This document shows positions 27,828-37,095 of a stretch of DNA of 64,000 nucleotides, piece after piece. The DNA is taken from assembly GCF_900105925.1 (NCBI RefSeq), contig NZ_LT629791.1:434001-498000 (forward strand), given 5' to 3'. The position numbers and the translations under genes were made by a program. Every line of letters begins with the position of its first letter. The first letter of the stretch is position 1. Below the pieces are notes generated by a model. It worked only from the letters and a program-made list of their open reading frames with translations, was not told the origin of the DNA and ran no database searches. This DNA is from Jiangella alkaliphila. GTDB taxonomy: Bacteria > Actinomycetota > Actinomycetes > Jiangellales > Jiangellaceae.

Positions 27828-29114
27828 CTAGGTCATGAGCAGCGGCAGATCCCATGCCGGTGTCTCCGGCCTGGCCCAGCTCATCAGGGACAGCGCGGTA
27901 CCGGCTGCTCCGGTGAGGACGCCGGGGAAGTCGCCAGCAACGATGGTCGGGCCTGATCGGTCATGCACGTGAGCGAATCCGAACTCGTTGCCATCACGGT
28001 ACGAGGCGATGATGATCGCTGCCAGACGTGCTGCTTGGTCGGCCAGCACCGCGTCGCCGGTCTCGATCGCGGTGCGGTCAACGATCTGCAGCATGCCGGC
28101 GTAGCCGTGGCAGAACGTTGGGCCCCACAGATTCCAGGACTCGACGTCTTGCTCCGCGATGGCTCGGAACACGGTGCATCCTTCGTCAACGATCTCGTGA
28201 TCGCCGATAGAGGCGCCGGCGAGGTAGAGGGCGCGCGCGATTCCAGCTGCGCCGTAGCACCATGCGCTGCGGGCGTGCACAGAGTTGCTGTCGTGCGCGC
28301 TCGTGAGTGGAACTGTGTGCGGCCATCGATAGTCGTCGGTTCGAGCCTCGGTGAGGGCGGCGGCGATGCGGCTGATCGCGTCGCGGTGTCCGGGGACGGT
28401 GATGCCGGCGCGCCAGAGTGCGGCGAGGGTGACCAGAGGTCCGCTGATGCCGTGCGCGAGGCCAGGGTTCCATCCGCCGTTGATGCAGCGGGTCTGCGTT
28501 CCGGGACGGATCCACCAGCCCGGGACGCGGACACCGTCCGGTCCAGTTGCCGGCTCAGTGAGGCGTACCAGCACGGAGCAGATCGACCTCAGCGTTGTCG
28601 CGTAGTCGCCGACACCCTGTTGATGAGCCGCCACGAGGACTCGGCCGGCGCCGCCAAGACCACAGGCGGCGTCCCACATGCGCTCGTCCGCCCAGGTCTC
28701 CCCTGCTCGCCACCTGGCGTGCTGTTCGCTGCAGACCTGATCGCACTCGACCGCGAGCCAGTCGCACCCCCGGGTGGCGAGGGCTGCATAGCTGGACGCG
28801 CAGCCGGAGGCGACAACCGCGGCGGCAGCAAGCGAGCCGAAGCCGGCGATGACGCTGATCGTGCTGCGGCCGCCGACCTGCTCGATTGCCGTACGCATGT
28901 GTTGAGAGGCGACATCCGCGGCCGCCGGATCGACGTCGGATAGAACCAACTGTGCGACGGCCAGGCCGGCGAAACCAGTGGCGTAAGAGGATGCGTCCCA
29001 CAACCCTGACGCCTCGAGACGTGTCGCTGACGTCGAAGCGATGCGCTGGATGTGTGGCGGGGTTCGCAATCGTGAGAGGACTTCGACCGCGATCTCCTTT
29101 GCCTGCTCACGCAT
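27828..29114 (-). CDS. lanC: Lanthionine synthetase C-type cyclase
   Basis: Encodes 428 residues. The LanC alpha/alpha-barrel signature motifs are present: '[16 protein letters not shown]' in the middle, a zinc-ligand Cys near 284 in '[11 protein letters not shown]', and the Cys-His pair near 334-335 in 'FCHGYAGML'. LanC enzymes add cysteine thiols to dehydrated Ser/Thr to close lanthionine rings. The start overlaps the lanB stop by 8 bp (ATGCGTGA), so the two are co-translated. Generic LanC name used, since the pathway is unnamed. Confidence 0.92.
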   Translation of the reverse strand: MREQAKEIAVEVLSRLRTPPHIQRIASTSATRLEASGLWDASSYATGFAGLAVAQLVLSDVDPAAADVASQHMRTAIEQVGGRSTISVIAGFGSLAAAAVVASGCASSYAALATRGCDWLAVECDQVCSEQHARWRAGETWADERMWDAACGLGGAGRVLVAAHQQGVGDYATTLRSICSVLVRLTEPATGPDGVRVPGWWIRPGTQTRCINGGWNPGLAHGISGPLVTLAALWRAGITVPGHRDAISRIAAALTEARTDDYRWPHTVPLTSAHDSNSVHARSAWCYGAAGIARALYLAGASIGDHEIVDEGCTVFRAIAEQDVESWNLWGPTFCHGYAGMLQIVDRTAIETGDAVLADQAARLAAIIIASYRDGNEFGFAHVHDRSGPTIVAGDFPGVLTGAAGTALSLMSWARPETPAWDLPLLMT

Positions 29115-32100
29115 CGGTCGCTACAACGGCGCGCGCCCTGTACTCGAGAGCGTCGTGGGCGAGACGGAGCGCCTGGTGCTCGATCTCGGGCGCGATTCCC
29201 GCCATCCGGTTGCAGTGCAGGTGCACGATCGACTCGTAGATCCGCTCTGGCGACGACCAGCATCCGTCGATCTCCTCGACGGTGCGCACCCGCTGGCCCA
29301 CCGCCGAGGCCATCTCCCGTCGTCGCGCCCAGGCTGAATCCGCCTCCCGGCCGAGCCGGGCGCCGAGGTCACCGCCAGCGACCAGGGCACGGACCTCTGG
29401 ACGCAGCGCTGTGTCGGGGTGGCCGTGCAGGTTGCTCAGCCACTGCGAGTGCACCCCGTCGGGGTCGAGATGCGAGGCTAGCTCCGCTGCTGAGACCGCC
29501 AGGACTGCGCTGCCGTGCAGCCCTGGCTGCTCGGCCCTCAGCGTGTGTACGATCGCCTCGCTGTCGGCGTGGAACAGCTTCTCGACATCGGCGAAGAGTG
29601 CGGGCCCGCCGTAGCGTTCGACCTCCCGGTTGTAGGGAACGATCCGCCAGTCACCGACCAGGCCGTCGGCACGCAGCTGGATGGCGACATCGTGCCAGGC
29701 GGGTAGCAGCGTCGCCGCGAGGCCATCCGCCGGGCCGTGGAAGCGGACCCTGAGATGCGGGCGGCGAACGTAGCCGATGCGGTGGTAGCGCAGGAAGAAC
29801 CACCGATCAACGCCTGCCGCGACCATCGGAACTTCGAGTACGTCACGAAGTCTGAGGAGGACGTGGTTCTGGCTGCGACTCGGCACGTCGATCTCGATCG
29901 ACAGGTACTCCCCGCCGGGCTCGGAGATCGTGTCGGCGCCGGCGTGGATGGCCCGCGAAACGAGCGCAGGCGCACGCCGCTGCAAGGTGTCGGTGGAGAA
30001 CATCGGGATCACCAACTCGGTGACGTGTGCCCGCCCGGTCTCGCCGAACCAGCCGTCCTCCTCATCGTCGCCGATGAATTCGCAGACGCTGCGTACCTCG
30101 CGCGTGGTGATCTCGCGCCGCAGTACCAGCAGATCCCAGTACCGTTCCAAGTCCAGCGGGACACGACGGTCGCCGACACCGACGAGGACTCGCTGCGGCA
30201 CGTCGTGAGTGATGCGCCACTCGCGCACCAGCCTGGCCCAGGTGAGGTCGTCATCGCTGCTGGCCGCGGCGATCAGCCCATCGGGCATCCGCCAAGTCGC
30301 CGGCGACAGGACGGCGCGTCCCAGCACCACGCGGGGCAGGAAAGGGGCCGCTGCCAGCGGTCCCCATGACCAGCCGTGCACCTGCGCGCAGTCGTCCTCG
30401 CCTATCGCGAGCAGCAGCCGCACAGCAGCAGGCGCCAACTGGCGGTTCATCCGCGAGTGCAGCACCGGCACAACGGGGACGCCGAGGCGTTTGCTCAGAA
30501 GGTACATGCCCTCACGGGTGGCGCCCACGAGGAGGTCGTCGAGGTCGACCTCGCTGGGGTCCTCGGCCGGACGGTCGATGCACAAGCGCATATCAAGCCA
30601 GCTAGGGGAGGCGAGCACGTTGCGGGTGCGGGCATGAGCGGGTTCGAAGACCACTTCAGCGAACACGGCGGTCTCCGTCCGTGGCCTGGCCTGCCGAACC
30701 CGATTGCCCACGGCAGCTGCGGTATCCGTTAGCAACGGCGCGAAGCGAGTGAACGTCGCACCGGCGGCACCCGGCCCGAAGCGGGGTTCTACGAGTAAGA
30801 AAGTGCCGGCCTCTAACGCCGTCGCGGTGCGCGCGACGAGCCGGCAGAACAGGTCGGCGGACACGACCGGAGCCGGCGCCGTCTCCCGTTCTGGCCTTGT
30901 GAAGGAAGCCAGCCGGTCATCGAGGCGGACCTCTCGGGCGTCGTTGCGCAGCGAATCGGAGAGTAGTTCGGCGAGCATGCGCAGGCGCCAGGCGGGTGTC
31001 TGACCGTGATCGGAGTCCTCGGAATCGAGCAGTGTCGCGACGGGGCCGGTCGCGTGGTCATCGAGCAGTTCGCGGACCGGAACGAGCCGGTCGACGCCGT
31101 GGGTGTTCAGGAACCACTCACGCAGTTCCACCGTCGTACGCGGCTCCTTCGCGAAGAGCCGGGCCAGCGTAGTTGCCACCGCTGCGGCCTCGATGGCCAC
31201 GGGTCGGGGGAGGCGGAGTTCGCGCGACCAGCCTAGGTCCGGGCGCGCGAGCTGATCTCCGGTCGAGCCGGGCACGTCGTTCATGCGTTCCCGCAAGTCG
31301 TTCCAGGTGGCTGCCACGTCTCCAGGCTCGACGTCGCGCGCGGTGGCCGCGATCTCCTCCAGTTCAGCGGCGTGCCGATGCAGGCCCAGCCGGTGCAGGC
31401 GGGCGACCAGCTCGGCCAGATGGTCTCCGCTCCCAGTCTCAGGAAGAAGGCCCGTGCGCAGCAGTCCGGCAGACACCAGGTCACGTATGACGCCGAGACC
31501 CGCCGTGCGGTCGAGGCTGTGCAAGGTCGCAAGTTGCCCGAGGACGTTGATGACGGGCCGCGGCTTCGCGGTGAACTCCAGCAGCGCTTCCACGGCCGCC
31601 GTCCGGCGCACCGATATCTCCTGGTCCTGGACTGCGCCGTCGGCAGACGGCATCAACCGGCGCGTCGTGACGAGGCGATCGCCGCGCTTCGCGACGGCCC
31701 CTCTGACAACCGTGAGCGCCGCAAGCACCTCGAGGTCGCTTTCCAGCGCCGCGACGACGCCGACCAGCCACTCCTCGTCGGGCCGCACCGTGATGCGGCG
31801 CGGGCCTGGATCGGTTGCGATGTCGTCGTCGAACTGAATGCCGGCGACGCCGGCGAACAACCCGTGCGGTGTGGGGCGGCCGTGTAGTCGGGCATCGTAG
31901 GCGGCCACGGCAAGGGCCGCCCGACGAAGGCGCGACGGCTTGTCGGGGAAGCGTCCCGCAGCGGCGCCGGTGAGAACCACGGCGACGCGGGGGTTGGCGA
32001 CGGCGATCGCTGTGCGTAGCTGGACATCGGCGGAGGCTGCGGCGAGGAAGGTCTGGGCCGTCGGAGGTTCGCTATCGGTGGGCCTTGCGACGAGTGGTCG

Positions 32101-32154
32101 CAGTGGGGCTGCTGCGGCGCGGAGAAGGGCGACGTCGGCGGCGACGAAGTCCAC
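29107..32154 (-). CDS. lanB: Full-length LanB lantibiotic dehydratase
   Basis: Encodes 1,015 residues. GTG 32154 is preferred because AGGAGG lies 9 bp upstream; the frame stays open to 32235 but would overlap the precursor gene. The large N-terminal part corresponds to the glutamyl-tRNA-dependent Ser/Thr glutamylation domain. The final 280 residues ('WFFLRYHRIGYVRRPHLRVRFHG', 'YNREVERYGG') match the SpaB_C elimination domain. It activates and dehydrates core Ser/Thr residues of the precursor encoded just upstream. A strong hairpin lies between precursor and lanB. Confidence 0.9.
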   Translation of the reverse strand: MDFVAADVALLRAAAAPLRPLVARPTDSEPPTAQTFLAAASADVQLRTAIAVANPRVAVVLTGAAAGRFPDKPSRLRRAALAVAAYDARLHGRPTPHGLFAGVAGIQFDDDIATDPGPRRITVRPDEEWLVGVVAALESDLEVLAALTVVRGAVAKRGDRLVTTRRLMPSADGAVQDQEISVRRTAAVEALLEFTAKPRPVINVLGQLATLHSLDRTAGLGVIRDLVSAGLLRTGLLPETGSGDHLAELVARLHRLGLHRHAAELEEIAATARDVEPGDVAATWNDLRERMNDVPGSTGDQLARPDLGWSRELRLPRPVAIEAAAVATTLARLFAKEPRTTVELREWFLNTHGVDRLVPVRELLDDHATGPVATLLDSEDSDHGQTPAWRLRMLAELLSDSLRNDAREVRLDDRLASFTRPERETAPAPVVSADLFCRLVARTATALEAGTFLLVEPRFGPGAAGATFTRFAPLLTDTAAAVGNRVRQARPRTETAVFAEVVFEPAHARTRNVLASPSWLDMRLCIDRPAEDPSEVDLDDLLVGATREGMYLLSKRLGVPVVPVLHSRMNRQLAPAAVRLLLAIGEDDCAQVHGWSWGPLAAAPFLPRVVLGRAVLSPATWRMPDGLIAAASSDDDLTWARLVREWRITHDVPQRVLVGVGDRRVPLDLERYWDLLVLRREITTREVRSVCEFIGDDEEDGWFGETGRAHVTELVIPMFSTDTLQRRAPALVSRAIHAGADTISEPGGEYLSIEIDVPSRSQNHVLLRLRDVLEVPMVAAGVDRWFFLRYHRIGYVRRPHLRVRFHGPADGLAATLLPAWHDVAIQLRADGLVGDWRIVPYNREVERYGGPALFADVEKLFHADSEAIVHTLRAEQPGLHGSAVLAVSAAELASHLDPDGVHSQWLSNLHGHPDTALRPEVRALVAGGDLGARLGREADSAWARRREMASAVGQRVRTVEEIDGCWSSPERIYESIVHLHCNRMAGIAPEIEHQALRLAHDALEYRARAVVATDA

Positions 32155-32175
32155 GGCATTCCCTCCTGTGGATGC

Positions 32176-32206
32176 GGGGTGGCTGCCGGGACTCGGCAGC
32201 CACCCC
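32176..32206 (-). promoter_or_regulatory. 13-bp hairpin between precursor and lanB
   Basis: GGGGTGGCTGCCG (32176-32188) pairs perfectly with CGGCAGCCACCCC (32194-32206) around a 5-nt loop. No U-tract follows. Partial terminators or RNA-stabilising stems at this position let lanthipeptide operons make more precursor than enzyme. Confidence 0.7.
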
Positions 32207-32225
32207 CGATCCGGGTTGACGGTGG

Positions 32226-32405
32226 TCAGTGACACTGATCAGTGCTGCACTGACAGGGCTCCTGGGTGTCAGAGGCGAAGATCCGGTGCACGTCCGGGTT
32301 GTCGCCGACGGGCAGCACCGTCAGGTCGAGGTCGAAGTCGGTGCGGAGCGCAGGGGTCGCGCTTCCGGCGTTGACGGCGGTCTGGGACTGGGTTGCGTGG
32401 GACAT
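32226..32405 (-). CDS. FxLD-family lanthipeptide precursor
   Basis: Encodes 59 residues from ATG 32405 with AGGAG 7 bp upstream; too short for most gene callers. The leader holds the family signature 'FDLDLTVLPVGDNPDVH' at 24-40. The C-terminal core 'FASDTQEPCQCSTDQCH' (43-59) has three Cys (51, 53, 58) and Ser45, Thr47, Ser54, Thr55 as ring partners. Asp46 and Asp56 are possible targets of the PIMT-type methyltransferase. LanB lies directly downstream. No export or protease gene is obvious. The number and pairing of rings cannot be derived from sequence alone. Confidence 0.85.
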   Translation of the reverse strand: MSHATQSQTAVNAGSATPALRTDFDLDLTVLPVGDNPDVHRIFASDTQEPCQCSTDQCH

Positions 32406-32491
32406 GTCAGGCTCCTCTCAATCGTGGTCATCGAGTTGTCGACGCTGGCCGTTTGCTCACGGAGGTGCCCTACTCCGGGTCATCGGCGAGT

Positions 32492-33520
32492 TCATCGCAG
32501 TGCCGACCTGTCGCCGACGTTCAGCTGAGCGATCCGCGCATGGTCGGCGGGGTCTCCCCCGCGACCGATGTCGGGAAGCTCGATCTCCAAGGTCTCAGCG
32601 ACCAGTCCTTCGGCGAAGCGGGCGCGATCGGCGCCGGATGCGAGCGTGACCTGGCCGGCTCGGCACACAGTTGGGAACACCCGCGCCCGGGCGGGGCGAC
32701 CGGAAGGATCAAGGTCCACAAGCCACACGGCGCCGAGGTCCATCCGGACCAACGGGTGTGGCTCGTAGTCGTTCACGAAGTCGCCGAGGTCGAAGATGAC
32801 CCGGTCGGCCGTCCCATGGCACAAGTGTGCGGAATGGCCGGCAACGAGCGTGGCCCCGGCATCGATGAACTCCTGCGCGGCGCGACGGACATAGGGCGCT
32901 GGCGTACGGGCGAGGTTCGGTCCCCAATGCGGCGACAGCAGCACCACATCGCATGCCTGGGCGAGCGTCTCGATTCGGGTCTGCAACCACTCCGGAACCC
33001 CCGCGGACAAGCGAGCGAACGCGACACCGGGGGAGGTCCGCGTCGCAGCCCATTCCGGCGGATGATCCGTGACACCCATCACGCCGACACGCACGCCGTT
33101 GACCTCAACAACCGATGGCGCGCGTGCCCGCATTACGTCAGCCCCGGCGCCGACGACATCGATGCCGACGCGCGTTAGCCGGTCGATCGTCTCGCTCAGC
33201 CCGACCTCGCCGTAGTCCATGCTGTGGTTGTTCGCCAGCGTCACACAATCCACGCCTAGCTCCGCCAGTGCGTCAGCCGCAGCCGGCGGGGCACGGAAGT
33301 AGAACCGCTTTGACGGCGACGGCCAGCGCTGTGTGGATGTGGTGATGCAGCATTCCAGGTTCGCCACGACGAGGTCGGCCCCTGCCAGCAAGGACGCGAT
33401 GTCATCGGAGAACACGCGCTGGCCTGCAGCCAGTCGCTCGCCGACCTGGCCACCGAGCATCATGTCGCCGAGCAAGCCGATGGTGGTCCTGAGAGGAGGG
33501 CTTGGGGGGCGTCGTTCCAT
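32492..33520 (-). CDS. CapA-family metallophosphatase-like protein
   Basis: Encodes 342 residues with AGGAGG 10 bp upstream of the ATG. The CapA/PgsA motifs are present: 'GLLGDMMLGG', 'VVANLECCITTS', 'TLANNHSMDYG', 'LLSPHWGPN' and 'VAGHSAHLCHG', with the metal-binding Asp, Asn and His of calcineurin-like enzymes. There is no signal peptide. It lies between the HTH regulator and the precursor gene in the same direction, so it is probably part of the cluster. Its role in lanthipeptide formation is unknown. Confidence 0.82.
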   Translation of the reverse strand: MERRPPSPPLRTTIGLLGDMMLGGQVGERLAAGQRVFSDDIASLLAGADLVVANLECCITTSTQRWPSPSKRFYFRAPPAAADALAELGVDCVTLANNHSMDYGEVGLSETIDRLTRVGIDVVGAGADVMRARAPSVVEVNGVRVGVMGVTDHPPEWAATRTSPGVAFARLSAGVPEWLQTRIETLAQACDVVLLSPHWGPNLARTPAPYVRRAAQEFIDAGATLVAGHSAHLCHGTADRVIFDLGDFVNDYEPHPLVRMDLGAVWLVDLDPSGRPARARVFPTVCRAGQVTLASGADRARFAEGLVAETLEIELPDIGRGGDPADHARIAQLNVGDRSALR

Positions 33521-33589
33521 GGGGTAGGCGCCTCCTGATGACGTCGGGGTGTTGTCAGCCTCGCATGTGAACCGTGCGTGCGCCGGTGG

Positions 33590-34024
33590 TCAGCCGAACA
33601 GCTGGGCCGGGCTAACGCCGAGCGCTACGGCAAGCTCGTCGAGCTGGCGGAGGTTGATGTTGCGCCCTCCGGCTTCGATGTGGCCGAGCATCGTGTGATG
33701 CATGCTGGTCAGCGGCGCCAGTTCCTGCTGGGTGATGTCTCGTTCCACCCGTAGGCCTCGAAGGCGGAAGCCGAGGTTCGCCTTGATGTCACGGTCGAGC
33801 CGGCGCCGGATGACCTGATGGTGGCGCCTCAGGATGTCGTCGCGGATGCGCCGCGACTCGGGTACCCCGCGTCTCGTGGGGCGCGTGAGTCTTACGTAGC
33901 GGATCTTGTCGACGTAGAGTCGGTCGATGGTCCATGGTTCGTGGAGGTCGGCGAGGTGGATCGCCTGGCCAACGTCCCAGACGGGGTGGTCGGTGATCTC
34001 CGCGTCCTCGTTGCTTTCCGTCAC
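33590..34024 (-). CDS. XRE-type regulator of the lanthipeptide cluster
   Basis: Encodes 144 residues from GTG 34024 (AAGGGG upstream). The first 80 residues are a unique helical part ('HLADLHEPWTIDRLYVDKIRY'); residues 85-144 are an XRE helix-turn-helix: 'LRGLRVERDITQQELAPL' and 'HHTMLGHIEAGGRNINLRQLDELAVALGV'. An alternative start at ATG 34255 (221 residues) overlaps a small upstream frame by ATGA and cannot be excluded. It heads the cluster, divergent from a second HTH regulator, and is a likely pathway-specific switch. Confidence 0.78.
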   Translation of the reverse strand: MTESNEDAEITDHPVWDVGQAIHLADLHEPWTIDRLYVDKIRYVRLTRPTRRGVPESRRIRDDILRRHHQVIRRRLDRDIKANLGFRLRGLRVERDITQQELAPLTSMHHTMLGHIEAGGRNINLRQLDELAVALGVSPAQLFG

Positions 34025-34251
34025 GTTCGTATCCCCTTCGGCGTGACTCTGCGGTGCTCGCGTCGAGTCGACGACCTTGATCCGGAGTCGTCGTAGATGC
34101 GAGAACATGTGCTTTCGCTGATTGGCACGGGCCTGCGCCGCATCCTCGGCAGGCCAGACCGGCTGCTGCACTCGCACCCCTGCTCTTGCAGGTCGGGCGG
34201 AGGCACGGTAGTGGGCGGCGCCGGCGTTCGGTACGCCTAAGGGGCCGTAGC

Positions 34252-34398
34252 TCATCGGTCCTGCCGCCGACGAAGATGCCGAGCCGCGAGGATCGCACCC
34301 ATGTACAAGGCCGGAATCGAGAACACCGCGACCAGGGAAGCGGGATCGGTCGGCAGGGTGATCAAAGCAACGAAGGGCTCGCTGGCCAGTGTACCCAT
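34252..34398 (-). CDS. Possible small membrane protein
   Basis: Encodes 48 residues with one hydrophobic segment, 'VAVFSIPALYMGAILAA', followed by a basic tail 'RHLRRRQDR'. A GGAG lies only 2 bp before the ATG, which is too close for a good ribosome site. Its TGA overlaps the ATG of a longer form of the XRE frame. It could be a real micro-protein, but evidence is thin. Confidence 0.35.
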   Translation of the reverse strand: MGTLASEPFVALITLPTDPASLVAVFSIPALYMGAILAARHLRRRQDR

Positions 34399-34642
34399 CT
34401 CTCCAACTTCCGGGCTGCGGTTGCGGGCGGCGCCCTGCCGGGGCTCCGGGGCTCTCCCGGCAGGGCACCAACAGCACCGGCGGGGTGTTCTGCGCGAGTT
34501 GACCGGTACCGTTGTGTGCCAGTGAAGCCGTGACTCAATGCAGGTGACCACGGCATCGGCGGGGCGGTTCTGTAGCATCCGTGTGGCAGTGGCTGCTCCG
34601 ATCAGGCGCGATGGCGCCGAACCGGGGCAAGGAGACGAGAGC

Positions 34643-35815
34643 ATGGCTCGACGTCGAGATCTGGCGCAGCGTCGACGAGCGCGCGGGATGAGCCAGGAGA
34701 CGTTCGCCGACTCCGTTGGAGTCGACCGAACGACCGTGGCGCGGTGGGAGTCCGGGACGACGGCGCCGCAGCCATGGCAGCGCTCGAGAATCGCCGACGT
34801 GCTCGACGTGTCCCTGGACGATCTCGACACGCTCCTGATCACCTTGGAGGATGGCGTCGTCGATGACCGGGGCGACGATGAACGACTCCGCCACACGCTC
34901 CAGAACCCGTCGACGGTCGACCTCACTGCGACCGGTGATCTGCGGGCGCGGCTTCAGCACCTGGATGCGCAGTACGACCACGTGCCGACGACGTCGCTGC
35001 TAGGCGCGGCTGGCCAGCTCCATGGCCAGGTGAGTTATCTGCGTGCCAACGCTGGCAACGGCGTCGTGCGTCATCGGCTCCTGGCAATCGAGGCAGACTC
35101 GGCAACCTTCATGGGGCAGTTGGTGTGGGACGTCAGCCGGCGCCGCGACCACCGCGAACCGGTCGCCTACCTCAAGCAGGCCATCAACGCGGCCCGCGAG
35201 TTCGGCGATCCCGTGCGCGAGGCATACGCAGTGCTGCGAAGCAGCTACATCGCCTTGTACGGCGAGAAGGACCCGACCAAGGGTGCGGTGCTGGCCGACC
35301 GCGCGGCCAAGACCGCCCAAGCCGCGAGCCCGGCACTGACCGGGTTGGCGCTGCTGCACGTCGCCGAAGGCCGGGCGATGACCGGTGATGCGCCTGGATG
35401 CGAGTCGGCGCTCTTGGAGGCCGAGGCGCTGCTCAACTCGGCAGCCACCGACGATACGGCCGCCGAGCACTACACCGTTCACGAGTGGACCCGCCTGGCC
35501 GGCAGCTGTTACCTGGCGCTCGGCCAGCATGAGCGGGCCGAGCCGATCCTGCGCGCCACCGTGCACGCACTCTCGGCGAAGCGGAAGAGCCAGGCAATTG
35601 CGATGGGCAACCTAGCCCTCGCGCTGATCCGCCAGCACAAGCTCGACGAGGCCGCGGCGGCTATGCACCGCACCATCGACGCCGTCGAGCACACGATGGG
35701 CGGCGGTGGCCTTGTGCTCGCGTTCAACGCAGGGCAGGAACTTCGGGAGTGGAGGCACGAGACGTGGGCGCAGGAGATCCAGGACCGGCTGATGGGCCTC
35801 ATCGCGACGACGTGA
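34643..35815 (+). CDS. HTH-TPR transcriptional regulator
   Basis: Encodes 390 residues from ATG 34643 with AGGAG upstream. An XRE domain occupies residues 5-65 ('RRRARGMSQETFADSVGVD', 'VARWESGTTAPQPWQRSRIADVL'), followed by about 300 residues of tetratricopeptide-like helices. This two-domain type often controls actinomycete secondary metabolism and may sense a peptide or small ligand with its TPR part. It is divergent from the lanthipeptide cluster. The stop overlaps the cyclo-ligase start by GTGA. Confidence 0.8.
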   Translation: MARRRDLAQRRRARGMSQETFADSVGVDRTTVARWESGTTAPQPWQRSRIADVLDVSLDDLDTLLITLEDGVVDDRGDDERLRHTLQNPSTVDLTATGDLRARLQHLDAQYDHVPTTSLLGAAGQLHGQVSYLRANAGNGVVRHRLLAIEADSATFMGQLVWDVSRRRDHREPVAYLKQAINAAREFGDPVREAYAVLRSSYIALYGEKDPTKGAVLADRAAKTAQAASPALTGLALLHVAEGRAMTGDAPGCESALLEAEALLNSAATDDTAAEHYTVHEWTRLAGSCYLALGQHERAEPILRATVHALSAKRKSQAIAMGNLALALIRQHKLDEAAAAMHRTIDAVEHTMGGGGLVLAFNAGQELREWRHETWAQEIQDRLMGLIATT

Positions 35816-36534
35816 CGGCCGCCAAGAACGCCGTCCGCGACGAGGTCTGGCGATCGCTGCTCGCCGCCGGTGTCGTCCCGCTCGACAGCTACGGCAAGAT
35901 CCCAGCCTACGACGGTGCAGACCGCGCGGCCGACCGGCTCGCCACGCTCCAGGAGTGGCAGCGCGCGGAGACGGTCAAGGCCAATCCGGACCGTGCCCAG
36001 TTCGACGTCCGGCTACGTGCCTTACGTGACGGGAAACGGCTCTACATGGCGGTGCCCCGGATGGCCGCCAAGCAGCCGTTCATTCTCCTCGAGCCCGCCC
36101 TGATCGACTCGATCGAAGACGCGGCAGCCAAGGACGGCGCCGTCCGCCACGGCCGACCGGTCGATGTCGACGCCATCGAGCAGATCGACATCGTGGTCGC
36201 CGGCAGCGTCGCCGTCGACCGCAACGGCACCAGGATCGGCAAAGGAGCCGGCTACAGCGACCTCGAGATGGCCCTACTCACCGAGGCCGGGCTCATCACC
36301 TACCAGACCATGATCGTCACGCTCGTGCACCACCTTCAGATCACGACCGAGCCCATCCCCGAAAGCGACCACGACTTCCCCGTCGACTATGTCATCACGC
36401 CCAGCGAGATCATTAGCTGCCCACGTCGACGGCGGCCCACCGGCGTGATGTGGGATCACCTCACGACCGAGAGGATCGACGCCATCCCAGCCCTGCGCCG
36501 CGCGCACAGAACGGGCCGCAAGCCGGACCTGTGA
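35812..36534 (+). CDS. 5-formyltetrahydrofolate cyclo-ligase family protein
   Basis: Encodes 240 residues from GTG 35812, overlapping the regulator stop. 'AAKNAVRDEVWRSLLAAGV' at the start and 'GTRIGKGAGYSDLEMALL' near 155 match the family; the latter is the usual GxGxGYYD phosphate loop, here with Ser in place of the second Tyr. The family converts 5-formyl-THF to methenyl-THF with ATP. Regulator-associated members may have other substrates. Coupling to the HTH-TPR gene suggests a shared role, but nothing ties it to the peptide. Confidence 0.8.
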   Translation: MTAAKNAVRDEVWRSLLAAGVVPLDSYGKIPAYDGADRAADRLATLQEWQRAETVKANPDRAQFDVRLRALRDGKRLYMAVPRMAAKQPFILLEPALIDSIEDAAAKDGAVRHGRPVDVDAIEQIDIVVAGSVAVDRNGTRIGKGAGYSDLEMALLTEAGLITYQTMIVTLVHHLQITTEPIPESDHDFPVDYVITPSEIISCPRRRRPTGVMWDHLTTERIDAIPALRRAHRTGRKPDL

Positions 36535-37095
36535 GCCACCCGTCAGCAAGCCCGGCTGGAATTTAGACCCAGGCAGCGCGGCTGCTTGGTGTCCGACCCG
36601 TATGACCTGCTGGTTTGATCAACTCCTTGGCTAAGGACAATCCATGGGTGAACCACGATGACCAAGCCAGAGGAGCGCAGCTGGCTAGACATCACGCCCG
36701 AGATCCGAGCGCTCTGCTCATCGCGCTCCTGCGCCAGGCCGGCGGCGCGGGTGTCACTGCCCATGGCCGAGATCCTGGAGACGGCGGACGTCACCTGGGA
36801 AGTCGAAGCCACTCAAGACCTCAAGGCGCCCGCCAGCTGCTGGTGCGCCTCCACCAGCGCCGGGATTAGCGCCCCGCCGTGTCGCGGGCCGGTCGAAACG
36901 CTTCGGGCCCTAGGCTGTCTGCTTGGCGCCCGCTCCCGGCCATTAGTGTGACACGGGAGCGGGCGTCTTCACGTTCGGCTCGGGGCTCGTCGGTCGGACG
37001 AAGTGGCGGCCGGGCGGGCGCTGTCCGTCGAAGGCGTGTGGCTACTCACGGAGGACGTGTACCGCATGCGTGCCGGCGGACGTACGCCGGCAGGG
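36535..37095. other. Intergenic region with degraded reading frames
   Basis: A frame at 36658 begins 'MTKPEERSWLDITPEIRAL', then protein-like text switches to another frame, so a decayed small gene is possible. A strong hairpin lies at 36927-36965. Nothing else is supported. Confidence 0.35.
36927..36965 (+). terminator. 12-bp hairpin terminator
   Basis: CGCCCGCTCCCG (36927-36938) pairs perfectly with CGGGAGCGGGCG (36954-36965) around a 15-nt loop, followed by TCTTC. It can end transcription coming from the cyclo-ligase side. Confidence 0.6.

Noticed and set aside
36658-36951. Possible gene starting 'MTKPEERSWLDITPEI'
   Set aside because: Protein-like text is confined to about 20 residues and then shifts frame; no downstream domain is seen, so at most a decayed fragment.
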